A DNA stretch of 59,804 nucleotides from Burkholderiales bacterium (lineage in GTDB: Bacteria; Pseudomonadota; Gammaproteobacteria; Burkholderiales; Burkholderiaceae_C): assembly GCA_028868995.1 (NCBI GenBank), contig JAGWTH010000023.1, positions 1 through 59,804 on the forward strand, given 5' to 3'. Position 1 is the stretch's first letter. Every line of letters starts with the position of its first letter. A program made the translations under genes and the position numbers. The notes under the pieces were generated by a model that made no database searches, was not told where the DNA came from, and worked only from the letters and a program-made list of their open reading frames with translations. Shown in pieces: positions 12,320-25,087 of the stretch.

Positions 12320-13308
12320 CCCGTGTCGTCGTCACCGGCGGAGCCGGGTTCATCGGCTCCAACATCGTGAAGGGCCTCAACGCCCGCGGCATCGACGAGA
12401 TCATCGTCGTCGACGACCTGACCCAGGGCGACAAGTTCCGCAACCTGGCCGACCTGCGGATCGCCGACTACGTCGACGCCGACGAGTTCTACCGCGTGTT
12501 CGCCGAGGGCGGCTTCGGCAAGGTGGAGGCGGTGTTCCACGAGGGCGCTTGCAGCGACACCATGGAGCAGGACGGCAAGTACATGATGGACAACAACTAC
12601 GGCGTGTCCTGCTCGCTGTACGAGGCCTGCCAGCAGCGCGGCACCCGGCTGCTGTATGCCTCCTCGGCGGCCGTGTACGGCGGCTCGGCAACCTTCCGCG
12701 AGACGCCCGAGTTCGAGCTGCCGCTGAACGTCTACGGCTACAGCAAGCTGCTGTTCGACCAGCGCATGCGCCGCGAGTGCGGCGACTTCAGGCGCATGAA
12801 GCGCCAGGTGGCGGGCTTCCGCTACTTCAACGTCTACGGCCCGCGCGAGCAGCACAAGGGCCGCATGGCCAGCGTGGCCTTCCACCAGTTCCAGCAGTTC
12901 CGCGAGCAGGGCAAGGTCAAGCTGTTCGGCCCCTACGGCGGCTACGGCCCGGGCGAGCAGATGCGCGACTTCGTGTTCGTGGACGACGTGGTGGCGGTCA
13001 ACCTGTGGTTCTTCGACCACCCCGAGAAGTCCGGCATCTTCAACCTGGGTTCCGGCCGCGCCCAGCCCTTCAACGACGTGGCGGTGGCCGTGGTGAACGC
13101 GCTGAAGGGCGGCGTGCCCGACGCCCAGGCCGCGGTGGGACAGGGGCTGCTGCACTACATCGCCTTCCCCGACGCGCTGCGCGGCAAGTACCAGTGCTAC
13201 ACCCAGGCCGACCTGACGGCCCTGCGCGCCGCCGGCTGCGACCACGCCTTCGCCGACGTGGCCACGGGCGTGGCGAAGTACATGCAGGTGCTGGCGCAGG
13301 CCCACTGA
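12316..13308 (+). CDS. hldD: ADP-L-glycero-D-manno-heptose-6-epimerase
   Basis: 330 residues, short-chain dehydrogenase/epimerase fold. The NADP-binding motif is GGAGFIGSN (8-16). The catalytic Tyr140-xxx-Lys144 pair lies in [12 protein letters not shown], at the same numbers as E. coli HldD. It epimerises ADP-D,D-heptose to the L,D form for LPS core. Its start overlaps the hldA stop, so the pair is translationally coupled. Confidence 0.95.
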   Translation: MTRVVVTGGAGFIGSNIVKGLNARGIDEIIVVDDLTQGDKFRNLADLRIADYVDADEFYRVFAEGGFGKVEAVFHEGACSDTMEQDGKYMMDNNYGVSCSLYEACQQRGTRLLYASSAAVYGGSATFRETPEFELPLNVYGYSKLLFDQRMRRECGDFRRMKRQVAGFRYFNVYGPREQHKGRMASVAFHQFQQFREQGKVKLFGPYGGYGPGEQMRDFVFVDDVVAVNLWFFDHPEKSGIFNLGSGRAQPFNDVAVAVVNALKGGVPDAQAAVGQGLLHYIAFPDALRGKYQCYTQADLTALRAAGCDHAFADVATGVAKYMQVLAQAH

Positions 13309-13398
13309 GCGTCCCCGGGGTCAACCCCGCGGGGCGTTGCGCCGTTACAGGCGGGCCGGCGGCCGCGCAGCCCCGGCCCACCCTCAGGAGAAGAACCC

Positions 13399-13800
13399 AT
13401 GCTCAAGAAGATCCTGGCCCTGCTGGCCATGCTGTATTTCGCCGCCGCCGCCTTCGCGGCGGTCGACGTGAACAAGGCCACCGCGGCCGAACTCGACAGC
13501 GTCAAGGGCATCGGCCCGGCGACCTCCAAGACCATCGTCGAGGAACGCAGGAAGGGCGGCGACTTCAAGAGCTGGGACGACTTCATCGCCCGCACCAAGG
13601 GCATCGGCGAGACCAAGGCGGGCAACCTGTCCCGGGAAGGCCTGACGGTCAACGGCCAGTCCTACAAGCCCGCCGGCGCGAAGGAAGAGAAGAAGGCCGC
13701 GAAGAAGGAAGACCAGCCGGCGGCCAAGGAAGCCAAGAAGGAAAAGAAAGCCGCTGCCGCCGCCAAGCCGGCTGCGCCGGCCGCTTCGGCGAAGAAGTAG
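13399..13800 (+). CDS. ComEA-like helix-hairpin-helix protein with signal peptide
   Basis: 133 residues. Signal peptide MLKKILALLAMLYFAAAAFA, then a tandem helix-hairpin-helix DNA-binding domain (about 22-85: VDVNKATAAELDSVKGIGPA, then FIARTKGIGETKAGNLSREG). The tail is long and Lys/Ala-rich (about 93-133), histone-like. AGGAGAAG precedes the ATG. ComEA proteins bind incoming DNA in the periplasm during natural transformation. The C-terminal basic tail is not part of canonical ComEA and could add non-specific DNA affinity. No other competence genes are adjacent, so a role in uptake is inference. Confidence 0.8.
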   Translation: MLKKILALLAMLYFAAAAFAAVDVNKATAAELDSVKGIGPATSKTIVEERRKGGDFKSWDDFIARTKGIGETKAGNLSREGLTVNGQSYKPAGAKEEKKAAKKEDQPAAKEAKKEKKAAAAAKPAAPAASAKK

Positions 13801-13802
13801 GT

Positions 13803-16514
13803 TCAGCCCGCGTCTAGCGCCAGGCGGATGCGGCGCGCGAGCTCGTCGCGGCGGTAGGGCTTGGCCAGCAGCTGCACGCCGGCGTCGAGGCGCCCGCGGT
13901 GCACGATGGTGTCCTCCGGGTAGCCCGAGGCGTAGAGCACGCGCAGTCCGGGCCGCTGACGGCACGCCCGCTCCGCCAGCTCCCGGCCGCTCATGCCCGG
14001 CATCACGACGTCGGTGAACAACAGGTCCACGCGCCGCGGACTGGCCAGGACCTGCATCGCCTGCGCGCCGTCCTGCGCCTGCAGCACCGTGTAGCCGAGC
14101 GACAACAGCTGCGTGCGTGCGAAGTCGCGCACCAGCGGGTCGTCCTCCACCAGCAGGATCGTCTCGGCGCCGCCCGAGACCGGCGGCGCCGGCCGGCTCG
14201 CGGCCTGCGTCCGGACTTCGCCGGTCTGCGACGCGCGCGGGAGGTACAGGCGCACGGTCGTCCCGCGCCCGGGTCCGGACTGGAGGGCCACGTGCCCGCC
14301 CGACTGCTTGACGAAGCCGTAGGCCATCGACAGGCCCAGCCCCGTGCCCTTGCCCTTCTCCTTGGTGGTAAAGAAGGGCTCGAACACCCGCCCCAGATTC
14401 TCCGGCGCGATGCCGGTGCCGGTGTCGGACACGGCCAGCATCACGTAGTCCCCGGGTTTCAGGTCAGGCACCTGCTGGGCGGACTGCGGGCCCAGTTCGA
14501 TGTTGCCCGTCTCGATGCGCAGCCGGCCGCCTTGCGGCATGGCGTCGCGCGCGTTCAGGCTCAGGTTCAGCAGCGTGTTGTCCAGCTGCGCCGGATCCAC
14601 CAGTGCCGGCCACAGGTCCGGCGCCGGGGCGAATTCGACATGGACGGCCTCGCCCAGCGCCCGCCGCAGGATCGCATCCATGCCGGCCACCCGCCCGTTG
14701 ATGTCCACCGGCTGCGGCTCCAGCGCCTGCCGGCGCCCGAATGCCAGCAGCCGCTGCGTCAGGTCGGCGCCGCGCTGCGCGGCCTGCACCATCACCTGCG
14801 CGAGGGACGCGAGCCGCGGATCACCCGCCAGCTCCTCGCAGAGCATCTCCGCATTGCCCAGGATGACCGTGAGCAGGTTGTTGAAGTCGTGCGCCACGCC
14901 GCCGGTCAGCTGGCCCACGGACTCCAGCCGCTGCGACTGCCGCAATTGCTCCTCCAGCGCCATGCGCTCGCTGATGTCGGTCACGCTGCCCACCATGCGC
15001 ACGGCCTCGCCCGTGAGGTCGCGCAGGATGAAGCCCCGGCCGATCACGTGCGCCACCTGGTGGTCCCGCCGCAGGGCACGGTAGTTCTCCGACCAGGTTT
15101 CCGCGCCGCTCGCCATCGCCTCGTCGATGCGCCGCAGCACCCGCGCCCGGTCGTCCGGGTGGATGTGCTCGCGCCAGGCCTGCGGGCTGGCCGACGCGTC
15201 CGGCGGGCACAGCGCCTCGAACTTGGCGTTCCACCACAGGGTGTTCTGCGCGACATCCCAGTCCCAGATGGCATCGTTGGAGGCGCGAACCAGCAGCGCG
15301 AAGCGCTCGTCGCTCTCCCGCGCCGCTTCCTCCACCGCCTTCAGGCGGGTGAGGTCCTGGAAGGCGCCCTGCACGCGATGAATGTGTCCAGAGGCATCGC
15401 GCGCGGCCTCGCCGCTCACGCGCACCCAGAGGCGCCGGCCGTGAGAGGTCGACATCTCGGCCTCGAAGTCGAACGGCACGCCATCGCACCAGCATGCGTC
15501 CATCGCCTCCAGCACGCGGTCCCGCCAGGGCGGCAGGTACAGGGACAGCGAATGCTCCAGCGGAGGATCCATGCCCCGGTCGAACTCCAGGATGTCGTAC
15601 ACCTCGTCCGTCCAGAAAACGCGCTGCGCGTCCTGGCCGGCCAGGCGCTCGATGGCCCAGCCGCCGATGCGCGCCATGCGGCCGGCGATGTGCAGCAGCG
15701 CGTCCCGCTCCCGCACGGCCTCCTCGGCCTGCTTGCGCTCCGTGATGTCCTGGAATGCGCCCTGCAGCCGGACGATCCTGCCCTGTGCGTCCCGCACCGC
15801 CTCGCCGATGGAATGCACCCAGATCCGCCGGCCCTTCGCCGTGTACTTGGGCAGCTCGAATTCGTAGGGCGTGCCCTTCTCGGCGCAATCGGCCACGAGC
15901 GCCCGCACCTGGTCGCGGTACTCTGGCGGGAACATGTGAATCCCCTCCTCCAGACTGGGCTCGTAACCGGGAGGCAGGTCGTGGATCGCGCAGTTCTCGT
16001 CCGACCAGGTGAGCTTGCGCTCCGGCAGGTCGATGGTCCATCCGCCGACGCGCGCCACCCGGCCCGCCATGCGCGCCAGGGCCACACTCCGCGCCAGCTG
16101 CGCTTCGGCGTGCTTCTGCTCGGTGACGTCCACCACCATGCCCAGGCGGGTCACCACGCGGCCTTCGGCATCGAAAGTCGTGATGCCATGCGTGCGCATC
16201 CACCGCACTTCGCCGCCCGGCCGGCGCATCCTGTACTGCACGTCGAGCAGCGGGGATGCAGGCGTCACGCGCGCATGCGCCTCCTCCAGCAGGTGCCGGT
16301 CCTCCGGCAGGACGAAGCTCATGACGTGTTCCAGGGTCCCCTGGAACTCGTGCGGCGCGATCCCGAACAGCTCGCAGGTCGCCTCGGACCACTGCACCAT
16401 GCCGGTGCTGGCATGGAAGGCCCAGCTGCCCATGCGGCCCACACGCTGGGCCTCCAGCAGCAAGGCCGCCTGTTCGCGTTGTGCTTCTCCCGCCGGTTCG
16501 CTGCCCAGGCTCAT
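13803..16514 (-). CDS. Hybrid histidine kinase with four PAS domains and C-terminal receiver
   Basis: 903 residues, no membrane segment, so cytoplasmic. Four PAS/PAC modules cover about residues 20-135, 145-265, 270-395 and 400-520; the first three share a VGRMGSW / VGGWTI / IGGWAI beginning. A HisKA domain follows with the phospho-acceptor His542 (GGVAHDFNNLLTVILGNAEM), then an HATPase with LNLSLNARDAMPQGG and GKGTGLGLSM. A receiver domain (about 785-900) has LLVEDDPLVRDF, FTDVVMPGMSG and KPYRRDE. The start was placed at the ATG four bases after the upstream kinase stop, where the PAS reading begins sensibly; a longer open frame overlaps that gene. The signal sensed is unknown. Confidence 0.88.
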   Translation of the reverse strand: MSLGSEPAGEAQREQAALLLEAQRVGRMGSWAFHASTGMVQWSEATCELFGIAPHEFQGTLEHVMSFVLPEDRHLLEEAHARVTPASPLLDVQYRMRRPGGEVRWMRTHGITTFDAEGRVVTRLGMVVDVTEQKHAEAQLARSVALARMAGRVARVGGWTIDLPERKLTWSDENCAIHDLPPGYEPSLEEGIHMFPPEYRDQVRALVADCAEKGTPYEFELPKYTAKGRRIWVHSIGEAVRDAQGRIVRLQGAFQDITERKQAEEAVRERDALLHIAGRMARIGGWAIERLAGQDAQRVFWTDEVYDILEFDRGMDPPLEHSLSLYLPPWRDRVLEAMDACWCDGVPFDFEAEMSTSHGRRLWVRVSGEAARDASGHIHRVQGAFQDLTRLKAVEEAARESDERFALLVRASNDAIWDWDVAQNTLWWNAKFEALCPPDASASPQAWREHIHPDDRARVLRRIDEAMASGAETWSENYRALRRDHQVAHVIGRGFILRDLTGEAVRMVGSVTDISERMALEEQLRQSQRLESVGQLTGGVAHDFNNLLTVILGNAEMLCEELAGDPRLASLAQVMVQAAQRGADLTQRLLAFGRRQALEPQPVDINGRVAGMDAILRRALGEAVHVEFAPAPDLWPALVDPAQLDNTLLNLSLNARDAMPQGGRLRIETGNIELGPQSAQQVPDLKPGDYVMLAVSDTGTGIAPENLGRVFEPFFTTKEKGKGTGLGLSMAYGFVKQSGGHVALQSGPGRGTTVRLYLPRASQTGEVRTQAASRPAPPVSGGAETILLVEDDPLVRDFARTQLLSLGYTVLQAQDGAQAMQVLASPRRVDLLFTDVVMPGMSGRELAERACRQRPGLRVLYASGYPEDTIVHRGRLDAGVQLLAKPYRRDELARRIRLALDAG

Positions 16515-16518
16515 CGGC

Positions 16519-17688
16519 TCAACCCCGGTCCCCGGGCTGCGGCCCGGTCCCCGGGAACAGGGCCCGCATCTGGGCCAGGCGCACGGGCTTGGCCAGGACC
16601 GCGTCCACGCTGGCGGTCTCGCCGCGGATGCCCTCCGGCGGCAGGCCGCTGAGGACCACCACCCGGGTGGCGGGCCGCAGCTGCTTGACCACCTGAGCAA
16701 TGCGACCGCCGCCCACCTGCGGCATGCCCCAGTCGGTGACGACGGCGTCGAAGGGCTGGGTGTCCAGCGCCTGCTCGAACGCGGCCAGCGCCTGCTGGCC
16801 GCCGGACACGCTGGTCACGTGGTGACCCGCTCGCTCCAGCATGCTGCCCAGCGAGGCCAGAACCAGCGCGTCGTCGTCCACCAGCAGGATGCGCAGCGCC
16901 CCGGGGCCTTGCGGCACGGCCTGCGCCGCGGGCGCATGCGCACGGACCCCAGGCAGCGACAGGGTGAAGGTGGCACCACGCCCCGGCGCGCCCACCGCCC
17001 GCACGCTGCCCCCGTGGCGCTCGGCGATGCGCTTCACGATGGCCAGCCCCATGCCGTTGCCGGGATGGGCATCGGCCGCCTGCAGGCGCACGAAGGGCTC
17101 GAACAGCCGGCCGGCCTCGGCCGGGTCGAAGCCCATGCCGCGGTCGGCCACGCTGAGCTCGCAGAACCCGCCGCGGCGCTCGCAGCGCACCTCGATGCGA
17201 GGGTCCGCCGCGCCCGCGGAAAACCTGATCGCGTTGGAGACCAGCGCATGCAGGGCGTGCTCCAGCAGGGCAGCGTCGCCTTGCAGGCGATCCTCCTCGC
17301 CGGCGAAGTGCAGCGGGACCGGCGTCGCGGCGTGTTCCTGCTCCAGGCGCTGCGCCACCCGGCGCAGCAGCGCCGGCAGGGAAACGTCGGCCTCGTCGAT
17401 CGGGTGGCTCGCCAGCCGGTGGTACTGCAGCAGGTCGTTGACCAGTGCGTTGCCCTTGAGCGCGTTGGCGGCGATGCGGTCCAGGTAGTGCCGGTCCCGC
17501 TCGTCCAGGCGGTCGGCGGCGCGCGAGCGCAGCGCACCGGCGAAGCCCTCGATGTTCTGCAGCATGCCCTGGACGTCGTGCGCGAGCCGGCGCGCAAGCA
17601 GCTCGAACTCCTGCTCGCGTCGCGCCAGTTCGGCGCGCAGGGCATCGACCTCGCTCTGCCCCGCGTTCAATCCGGACGGTTCCTGCAT
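16519..17688 (-). CDS. Histidine kinase with fused receiver domain, no sensor domain
   Basis: 389 residues. A short coiled N-terminus leads into a HisKA dimerisation helix with His37 (RRLAHDVQGMLQNIEGFAG). The ATPase domain includes LVSNAIRF, DRGMGFDP and GMGLAIVKRIAERHGG. The C-terminal receiver domain has RILLVDDDALVLASLG and an acceptor Asp in VVTDWGMPQVGG. There is no PAS, GAF or membrane sensor, so input probably comes from a partner. A good SD (GGAGGAAGCGAGG) precedes the ATG. It is the first gene of a two-gene operon with the PAS kinase four bases downstream, and the two may form a phosphorelay. No output regulator with a DNA-binding domain is adjacent. Confidence 0.85.
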   Translation of the reverse strand: MQEPSGLNAGQSEVDALRAELARREQEFELLARRLAHDVQGMLQNIEGFAGALRSRAADRLDERDRHYLDRIAANALKGNALVNDLLQYHRLASHPIDEADVSLPALLRRVAQRLEQEHAATPVPLHFAGEEDRLQGDAALLEHALHALVSNAIRFSAGAADPRIEVRCERRGGFCELSVADRGMGFDPAEAGRLFEPFVRLQAADAHPGNGMGLAIVKRIAERHGGSVRAVGAPGRGATFTLSLPGVRAHAPAAQAVPQGPGALRILLVDDDALVLASLGSMLERAGHHVTSVSGGQQALAAFEQALDTQPFDAVVTDWGMPQVGGGRIAQVVKQLRPATRVVVLSGLPPEGIRGETASVDAVLAKPVRLAQMRALFPGTGPQPGDRG

Positions 17689-17767
17689 GTCCTCGCTTCC
17701 TCCGGCTGGGCCGAAGATCCCAACGTCACCATGCAGAGGGTATCACCTCCGACGTACCGGAAAGTAC

Positions 17768-21373
<3,606 letters not shown>

Positions 21374-21448
21374 GGGGGAGGACTCCTGGGTAGGGGGTGC
21401 GAGGGCGGCGCGCGCGCGGCGCGGCGGCGCCGGCGATCGCATCCGCGG

Positions 21449-21955
21449 TTAGAGGGAGGACGCGGCGCGGGCCGCCTGGTCGTACAGGCCGCTCATGACG
21501 CGCAGGAAGCGGGCCAGCTCGCCGATGTGGGCATTCATCTCGCCCTCGACGCTGCTCATGAGGCACTGCTCGCGCACCTCGCGGTAGCGCCGCACGGCCT
21601 CCTCGCCGCGCTCGGTGGGCCGGTAGAAGACCTCCTTGCCGGTCTTGTCGCCGACGGCGAGGCCCGCGCTCACGAGTTTCTTGAGCGAGTAGTTCACCAC
21701 GTGCGTGTCCTCGTAGTTCAGGACGAAGCAGATGTCCGCCAGCTTCTTGTTGCGCGCGCGGTGGTTGATGTGGTGCAGCACGAGCACGTCGGTGATGGTC
21801 AGGTCGGGCACCCCCGCCGCCGCCATGCAACGCACCGCCCAGCGGCTGAAGGCGTTCCAGCTCACGATCAGGCCGTACTCCAGCTCGCTCATTTCCGCGC
21901 TGCGCGGGGAGACCAGGTGCGACGAGGACACGATGGGGTTGGGATCGTTGCTCAT
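21449..21955 (-). CDS. MarR-like winged-helix regulator
   Basis: 168 residues from the chosen ATG; an ATG 11 codons upstream (21988) is also in frame but lies within the AT-rich control region. A winged helix-turn-helix spans about residues 45-115 (ITDVLVLHHINHRARNKKLA, VNYSLKKLVSAGL, VFYRPTERG). The C-terminal helix could be for dimerisation. It lies upstream of the oxoprolinase gene in the same direction and divergent from the TRAP genes, so it is the likely local regulator of both. The ligand is unknown. Confidence 0.78.
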   Translation of the reverse strand: MSNDPNPIVSSSHLVSPRSAEMSELEYGLIVSWNAFSRWAVRCMAAAGVPDLTITDVLVLHHINHRARNKKLADICFVLNYEDTHVVNYSLKKLVSAGLAVGDKTGKEVFYRPTERGEEAVRRYREVREQCLMSSVEGEMNAHIGELARFLRVMSGLYDQAARAASSL

Positions 21956-22153
21956 GCCGGGGTCCAATTTGATTGATGATTCATCCACATTTTATTTATC
22001 AATTTGAAAATGTGTTGATGATGTTTTATTAGTGAAATCCCCTAGCCGGCCGTCGCAACCCCGGAAACATAATGTTCAGGCGATTTGTTGCCAAAACGTC
22101 GATATAGCGTGCTGACCGGCGCGCGATCCGGACCCAAGACAAGAAGGGACACG
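21956..22153 (+). promoter_or_regulatory. Divergent control region between the MarR-like gene and TRAP operon
   Basis: This is a marked AT-rich island in the GC-rich window. It contains the short dyads ATGATTCAT (21974-21982 area) and TCAATTTGA (about 22000-22008). CAATTTGA occurs twice, 36 bases apart, and a TTGATGATG repeat is present. Such dyads suit a MarR-type dimer. No near-consensus -35/-10 pair was certain for either strand. Confidence 0.5.
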
Positions 22154-22663
22154 ATGCGACGCATCCTCGATTTCCTCTACGACGCCGCAGCCTGGCTGGC
22201 GGCCCTGGCCATGATCGGCGTGCTGGCGATGGTGCTGCTGTCCATCGTGAGCCGCCAGCTCGGCTTCCTGGTGCCCGGCACCGACGCCTACGCCGGCTAT
22301 GCGATGGCGGCCTCGGGCTTCCTCGCCCTGGCGCACACCCTCAAGCGCAACGAGCACATCCGCGTCACGCTGGTGCTCGGCCGGCTGCAGGGCGGCAAGC
22401 GCCACGCCCTGGAGATGTGGGCCCTGACGGCGGGCGTGTTCCTGGCCGGCCTGTTCGCGTTCTATTCGGTGCGCCTGGCCTGGGTCTCGCACGCGATCAA
22501 CGACGTCTCCACCGGCAACGACGCCACCCCGCTGTGGATCCCGCAGCTGGCGATGGCGCTGGGCACCGTGGTGCTGCTGGTGGCCTTCGTCGACGAATGG
22601 GTGCAGGAGCTGCGCGGCCAGCGCAAGGTGCTGGAGAGCGAGGAGGCCCTGCACAATGAATGA
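22154..22663 (+). CDS. TRAP transporter small permease subunit (DctQ)
   Basis: 169 residues with four predicted membrane helices (about 12-32, 46-66, 90-110, 130-150). It has the DctQ-like phrase SIVSRQLGFLVPGTDAYAGY and an HLKRNEHIRVTL-type loop (HTLKRNEHIRVTLV). The start was chosen because AAGAAGGGA precedes this ATG. The end overlaps the large permease gene by eight bases. It is part of a complete Q-M-P TRAP set driven by an ion gradient. Substrate is unproven; the neighbouring oxoprolinase suggests a cyclic amide or amino acid derivative. Confidence 0.9.
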   Translation: MRRILDFLYDAAAWLAALAMIGVLAMVLLSIVSRQLGFLVPGTDAYAGYAMAASGFLALAHTLKRNEHIRVTLVLGRLQGGKRHALEMWALTAGVFLAGLFAFYSVRLAWVSHAINDVSTGNDATPLWIPQLAMALGTVVLLVAFVDEWVQELRGQRKVLESEEALHNE

Positions 22664-23951
22664 CGTCGCCATCACCACGCTGCTGATCGTCACGCTGTTC
22701 CTGTTCCTGGGCAGCAGCGTCTGGATCGGTCTCACCCTGGCCGGCGTGGCCTGGATCGGCATGCAGCTGTTCTCCTCGCGCCCCGCGGGCGACGCGATGG
22801 CGGTCACGGTCTGGGGTTCCGCCTCGAGCTGGACCCTCACCGCCCTGCCCCTGTTCATCTGGATGGGCGAGATCCTGTTCCGCTCCAAGCTCAGCGAAAG
22901 CATGTTCCGCGGGCTGGCGCCCTGGGTCTCGCGACTGCCGGGGCGGCTGCTGCACACCAACGTGATCGGCTGCACCATCTTCGCCGCGGTCTCGGGCTCG
23001 TCCGCCGCCACCTGCGCCACCATCGGCAAGATGACCCTGCCGGAGCTGGGCAAGCGCGGCTACCCGGAGGAAATCACCATCGGCTCGCTGGCCGGCGCCG
23101 GCACGCTGGGCCTGCTGATCCCGCCCTCGATCATCATGATCGTCTACGGCGTGACCGCGGACGTGTCGATCGCCAAGCTGTTCGTCGCGGGCATCATCCC
23201 GGGCATCGTGCTGGCCTCGCTGTTCTCCGGCTACCTCGCGGTGTGGGCCCTGGTGAACAAGGATCGCGTGCCGGTGCCGGACCGCGTCATGGGCTTCGCC
23301 GAGAAGCTGCACGAGTCGCGCCACCTCATCCCGGTGGTGGTGCTGATCGCGGCGGTGCTGGGCTCCATCTACGCCGGGGTGGCCACCGCCACCGAGGCGG
23401 CCGCGGTGGGCGTGGTGGGCTCGCTGATCCTGTCGGGGGTGCAGCGCTCGCTCACCTGGGAGACCTTCCGCGAGTCGCTGATGGGCGCCACACGCCTGTA
23501 CTGCATGATCGCGCTGATCCTCGCCGGCGCCGCCTTCCTCACGCTGGCCATGGGCTACATCGGCCTGCCGCGGCATCTGGCGCGCTTCGTGGGCGACCTG
23601 GGCCTGTCCCCGTTCGGCCTGATGGTCGCGCTGACGGCCTTCTACATCATCCTCGGCTGCTTCCTGGACGGCATCTCGATGGTGGTGCTCACCATGGGCG
23701 TGATCCTGCCGACGGTGCAGGCCGCGGGCTACGACATGGTGTGGTTCGGCATCTTCATCGTGATCGTGGTGGAGATGGCCCAGATCACCCCGCCGGTGGG
23801 CTTCAACCTGTTCGTGCTGCAGGGCATGACCGGCAAGGAGATCACCTGGATCGCACGGGTGACGCTGCCGTTCTTCTTCCTGATGTGCGCCATGGTGCTG
23901 CTGCTGTGGTTCGTGCCGCAGATGGCCACCTGGATGCCTTCGCACATGTGA
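22656..23951 (+). CDS. TRAP transporter large permease subunit (DctM)
   Basis: 431 residues, the usual DctM length, with about 12 hydrophobic segments. Characteristic stretches are GSSAATCATIGKMTLPEL, GTLGLLIPPSIIMIVYGV and the late FVVEMAQITPPVGFNLFVLQ-type motif (IVVEMAQITPPVGFNLFVLQ). It forms the elevator-type channel with DctQ. It overlaps dctQ and is followed by the binding-protein gene. Confidence 0.93.
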   Translation: MNDVAITTLLIVTLFLFLGSSVWIGLTLAGVAWIGMQLFSSRPAGDAMAVTVWGSASSWTLTALPLFIWMGEILFRSKLSESMFRGLAPWVSRLPGRLLHTNVIGCTIFAAVSGSSAATCATIGKMTLPELGKRGYPEEITIGSLAGAGTLGLLIPPSIIMIVYGVTADVSIAKLFVAGIIPGIVLASLFSGYLAVWALVNKDRVPVPDRVMGFAEKLHESRHLIPVVVLIAAVLGSIYAGVATATEAAAVGVVGSLILSGVQRSLTWETFRESLMGATRLYCMIALILAGAAFLTLAMGYIGLPRHLARFVGDLGLSPFGLMVALTAFYIILGCFLDGISMVVLTMGVILPTVQAAGYDMVWFGIFIVIVVEMAQITPPVGFNLFVLQGMTGKEITWIARVTLPFFFLMCAMVLLLWFVPQMATWMPSHM

Positions 23952-24042
23952 CCCGCACCCGCCCCGGGTTAGACCGCATCGCCGGGCCCGGGGCATGCAC
24001 TTAAGCTTTTCCCGTTCACCAACTCACGCTACCGGAGCCAAC

Positions 24043-25011
24043 ATGAAATTCAAGCTTGCACTGGCCGCCGCCGCCCTCGCGCTGGCCGGATCGGTCTCGG
24101 CGCAGACCAAGTGGGACCTGCCCGCCGCCTACCCGGAGGGCAACTTCCACACCGAGAACCTGGTGCAGTTCGCCAAGGACGTGGAGAAGCTGTCCAACGG
24201 CAAGCTGAAGATCACCGTGCACGCCAACGCTTCGCTGTTCAAGGCGCCGGAGATCAAGCGCGCCGTGCAGGGCGGCCAGGCGCAGATCGGCGAGATCCTG
24301 CTGGTGAACTTCCAGAACGAGTGGCCGATCTTCGGCGCCGACGGCATCCCCTTCCTGGCCGACAGCTACGACTCCGCCGCCAAGCTGTGGAAGGCGCAGA
24401 AGCCCATGCTGGACAAGAAGCTGGGCGAGCAGGGCATGATGGTGCTGTACTCGGTGGCCTGGCCGCCGCAGGGCATCTACACCAAGCGGCAGCTCAACTC
24501 CGCGGCCGACATGAAGGGCCTCAAGTGGCGCGCCTACAGCCCGGCCACCGCCCGCATCGCCGAACTGGTGGGCGCCCAGCCGGTGACCGTGCAGCAGGCC
24601 GAACTGTCCCAGGCCATGGCCACGGGCGTGATCGACTCCTACATGTCCTCCGGCGCCACCGGCTACGACACCAAGACCTACGAGTACATCAAGAACTGGT
24701 ACGACACCCAGGCCTGGCTGCCGAAGAACGCGGTGATCGTCAACAAGGCGGCGTTCAACGCGCTGGACAAGCCCACCCAGGAAGCGGTGCTCAAGGCGGC
24801 CGCCGAGGCCGAGACGCGCGGCTGGGCGATGAGCAAGAAGGCCAACACCGAGACGCTGGAGAAGCTCAAGGCCAACGGCATGCAGATCCTGCAGCCCTCG
24901 GCGCAGCTGAAGGCCGACCTCAAGAAGGTCGGCGACGAGATGCTCAAGGAATGGCTGCAGAAGGCCGGTCCGGAGGGCCAGCAGCTGGTGGACGCGTATC
25001 GCAAGCTGTGA
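24043..25011 (+). CDS. TRAP transporter substrate-binding protein (DctP)
   Basis: 322 residues. A cleavable signal peptide (MKFKLALAAAALALAGSVSA) precedes TKWDLPAAYPEGNFHTENLV. DctP hallmarks follow: the LKWRAYSPATARIAELVGAQP segment around the ligand-clamping Arg, then VQQAELSQAMATGVIDSYMSS. The start was set at the ATG behind CCGGAGCC, which gives the signal peptide; an upstream ATG has none. It delivers substrate to the DctQM pair just upstream. A strong terminator follows. Confidence 0.92.
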   Translation: MKFKLALAAAALALAGSVSAQTKWDLPAAYPEGNFHTENLVQFAKDVEKLSNGKLKITVHANASLFKAPEIKRAVQGGQAQIGEILLVNFQNEWPIFGADGIPFLADSYDSAAKLWKAQKPMLDKKLGEQGMMVLYSVAWPPQGIYTKRQLNSAADMKGLKWRAYSPATARIAELVGAQPVTVQQAELSQAMATGVIDSYMSSGATGYDTKTYEYIKNWYDTQAWLPKNAVIVNKAAFNALDKPTQEAVLKAAAEAETRGWAMSKKANTETLEKLKANGMQILQPSAQLKADLKKVGDEMLKEWLQKAGPEGQQLVDAYRKL

Positions 25012-25028
25012 GGCTTGCGCACCCGGGG

Positions 25029-25054
25029 AAGGCGCCGCATCGCGGCGCCTTTTT
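25029..25054 (+). terminator. Intrinsic terminator of the TRAP operon
   Basis: A perfect 10-bp stem AAGGCGCCGC / GCGGCGCCTT with a 3-base loop is followed by a T-run. It lies 18 bases after the binding-protein stop. Confidence 0.92.
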
Positions 25055-25087
25055 CGTTGGGGCGGGGATGTCGCGGTGCGCCGGGGT

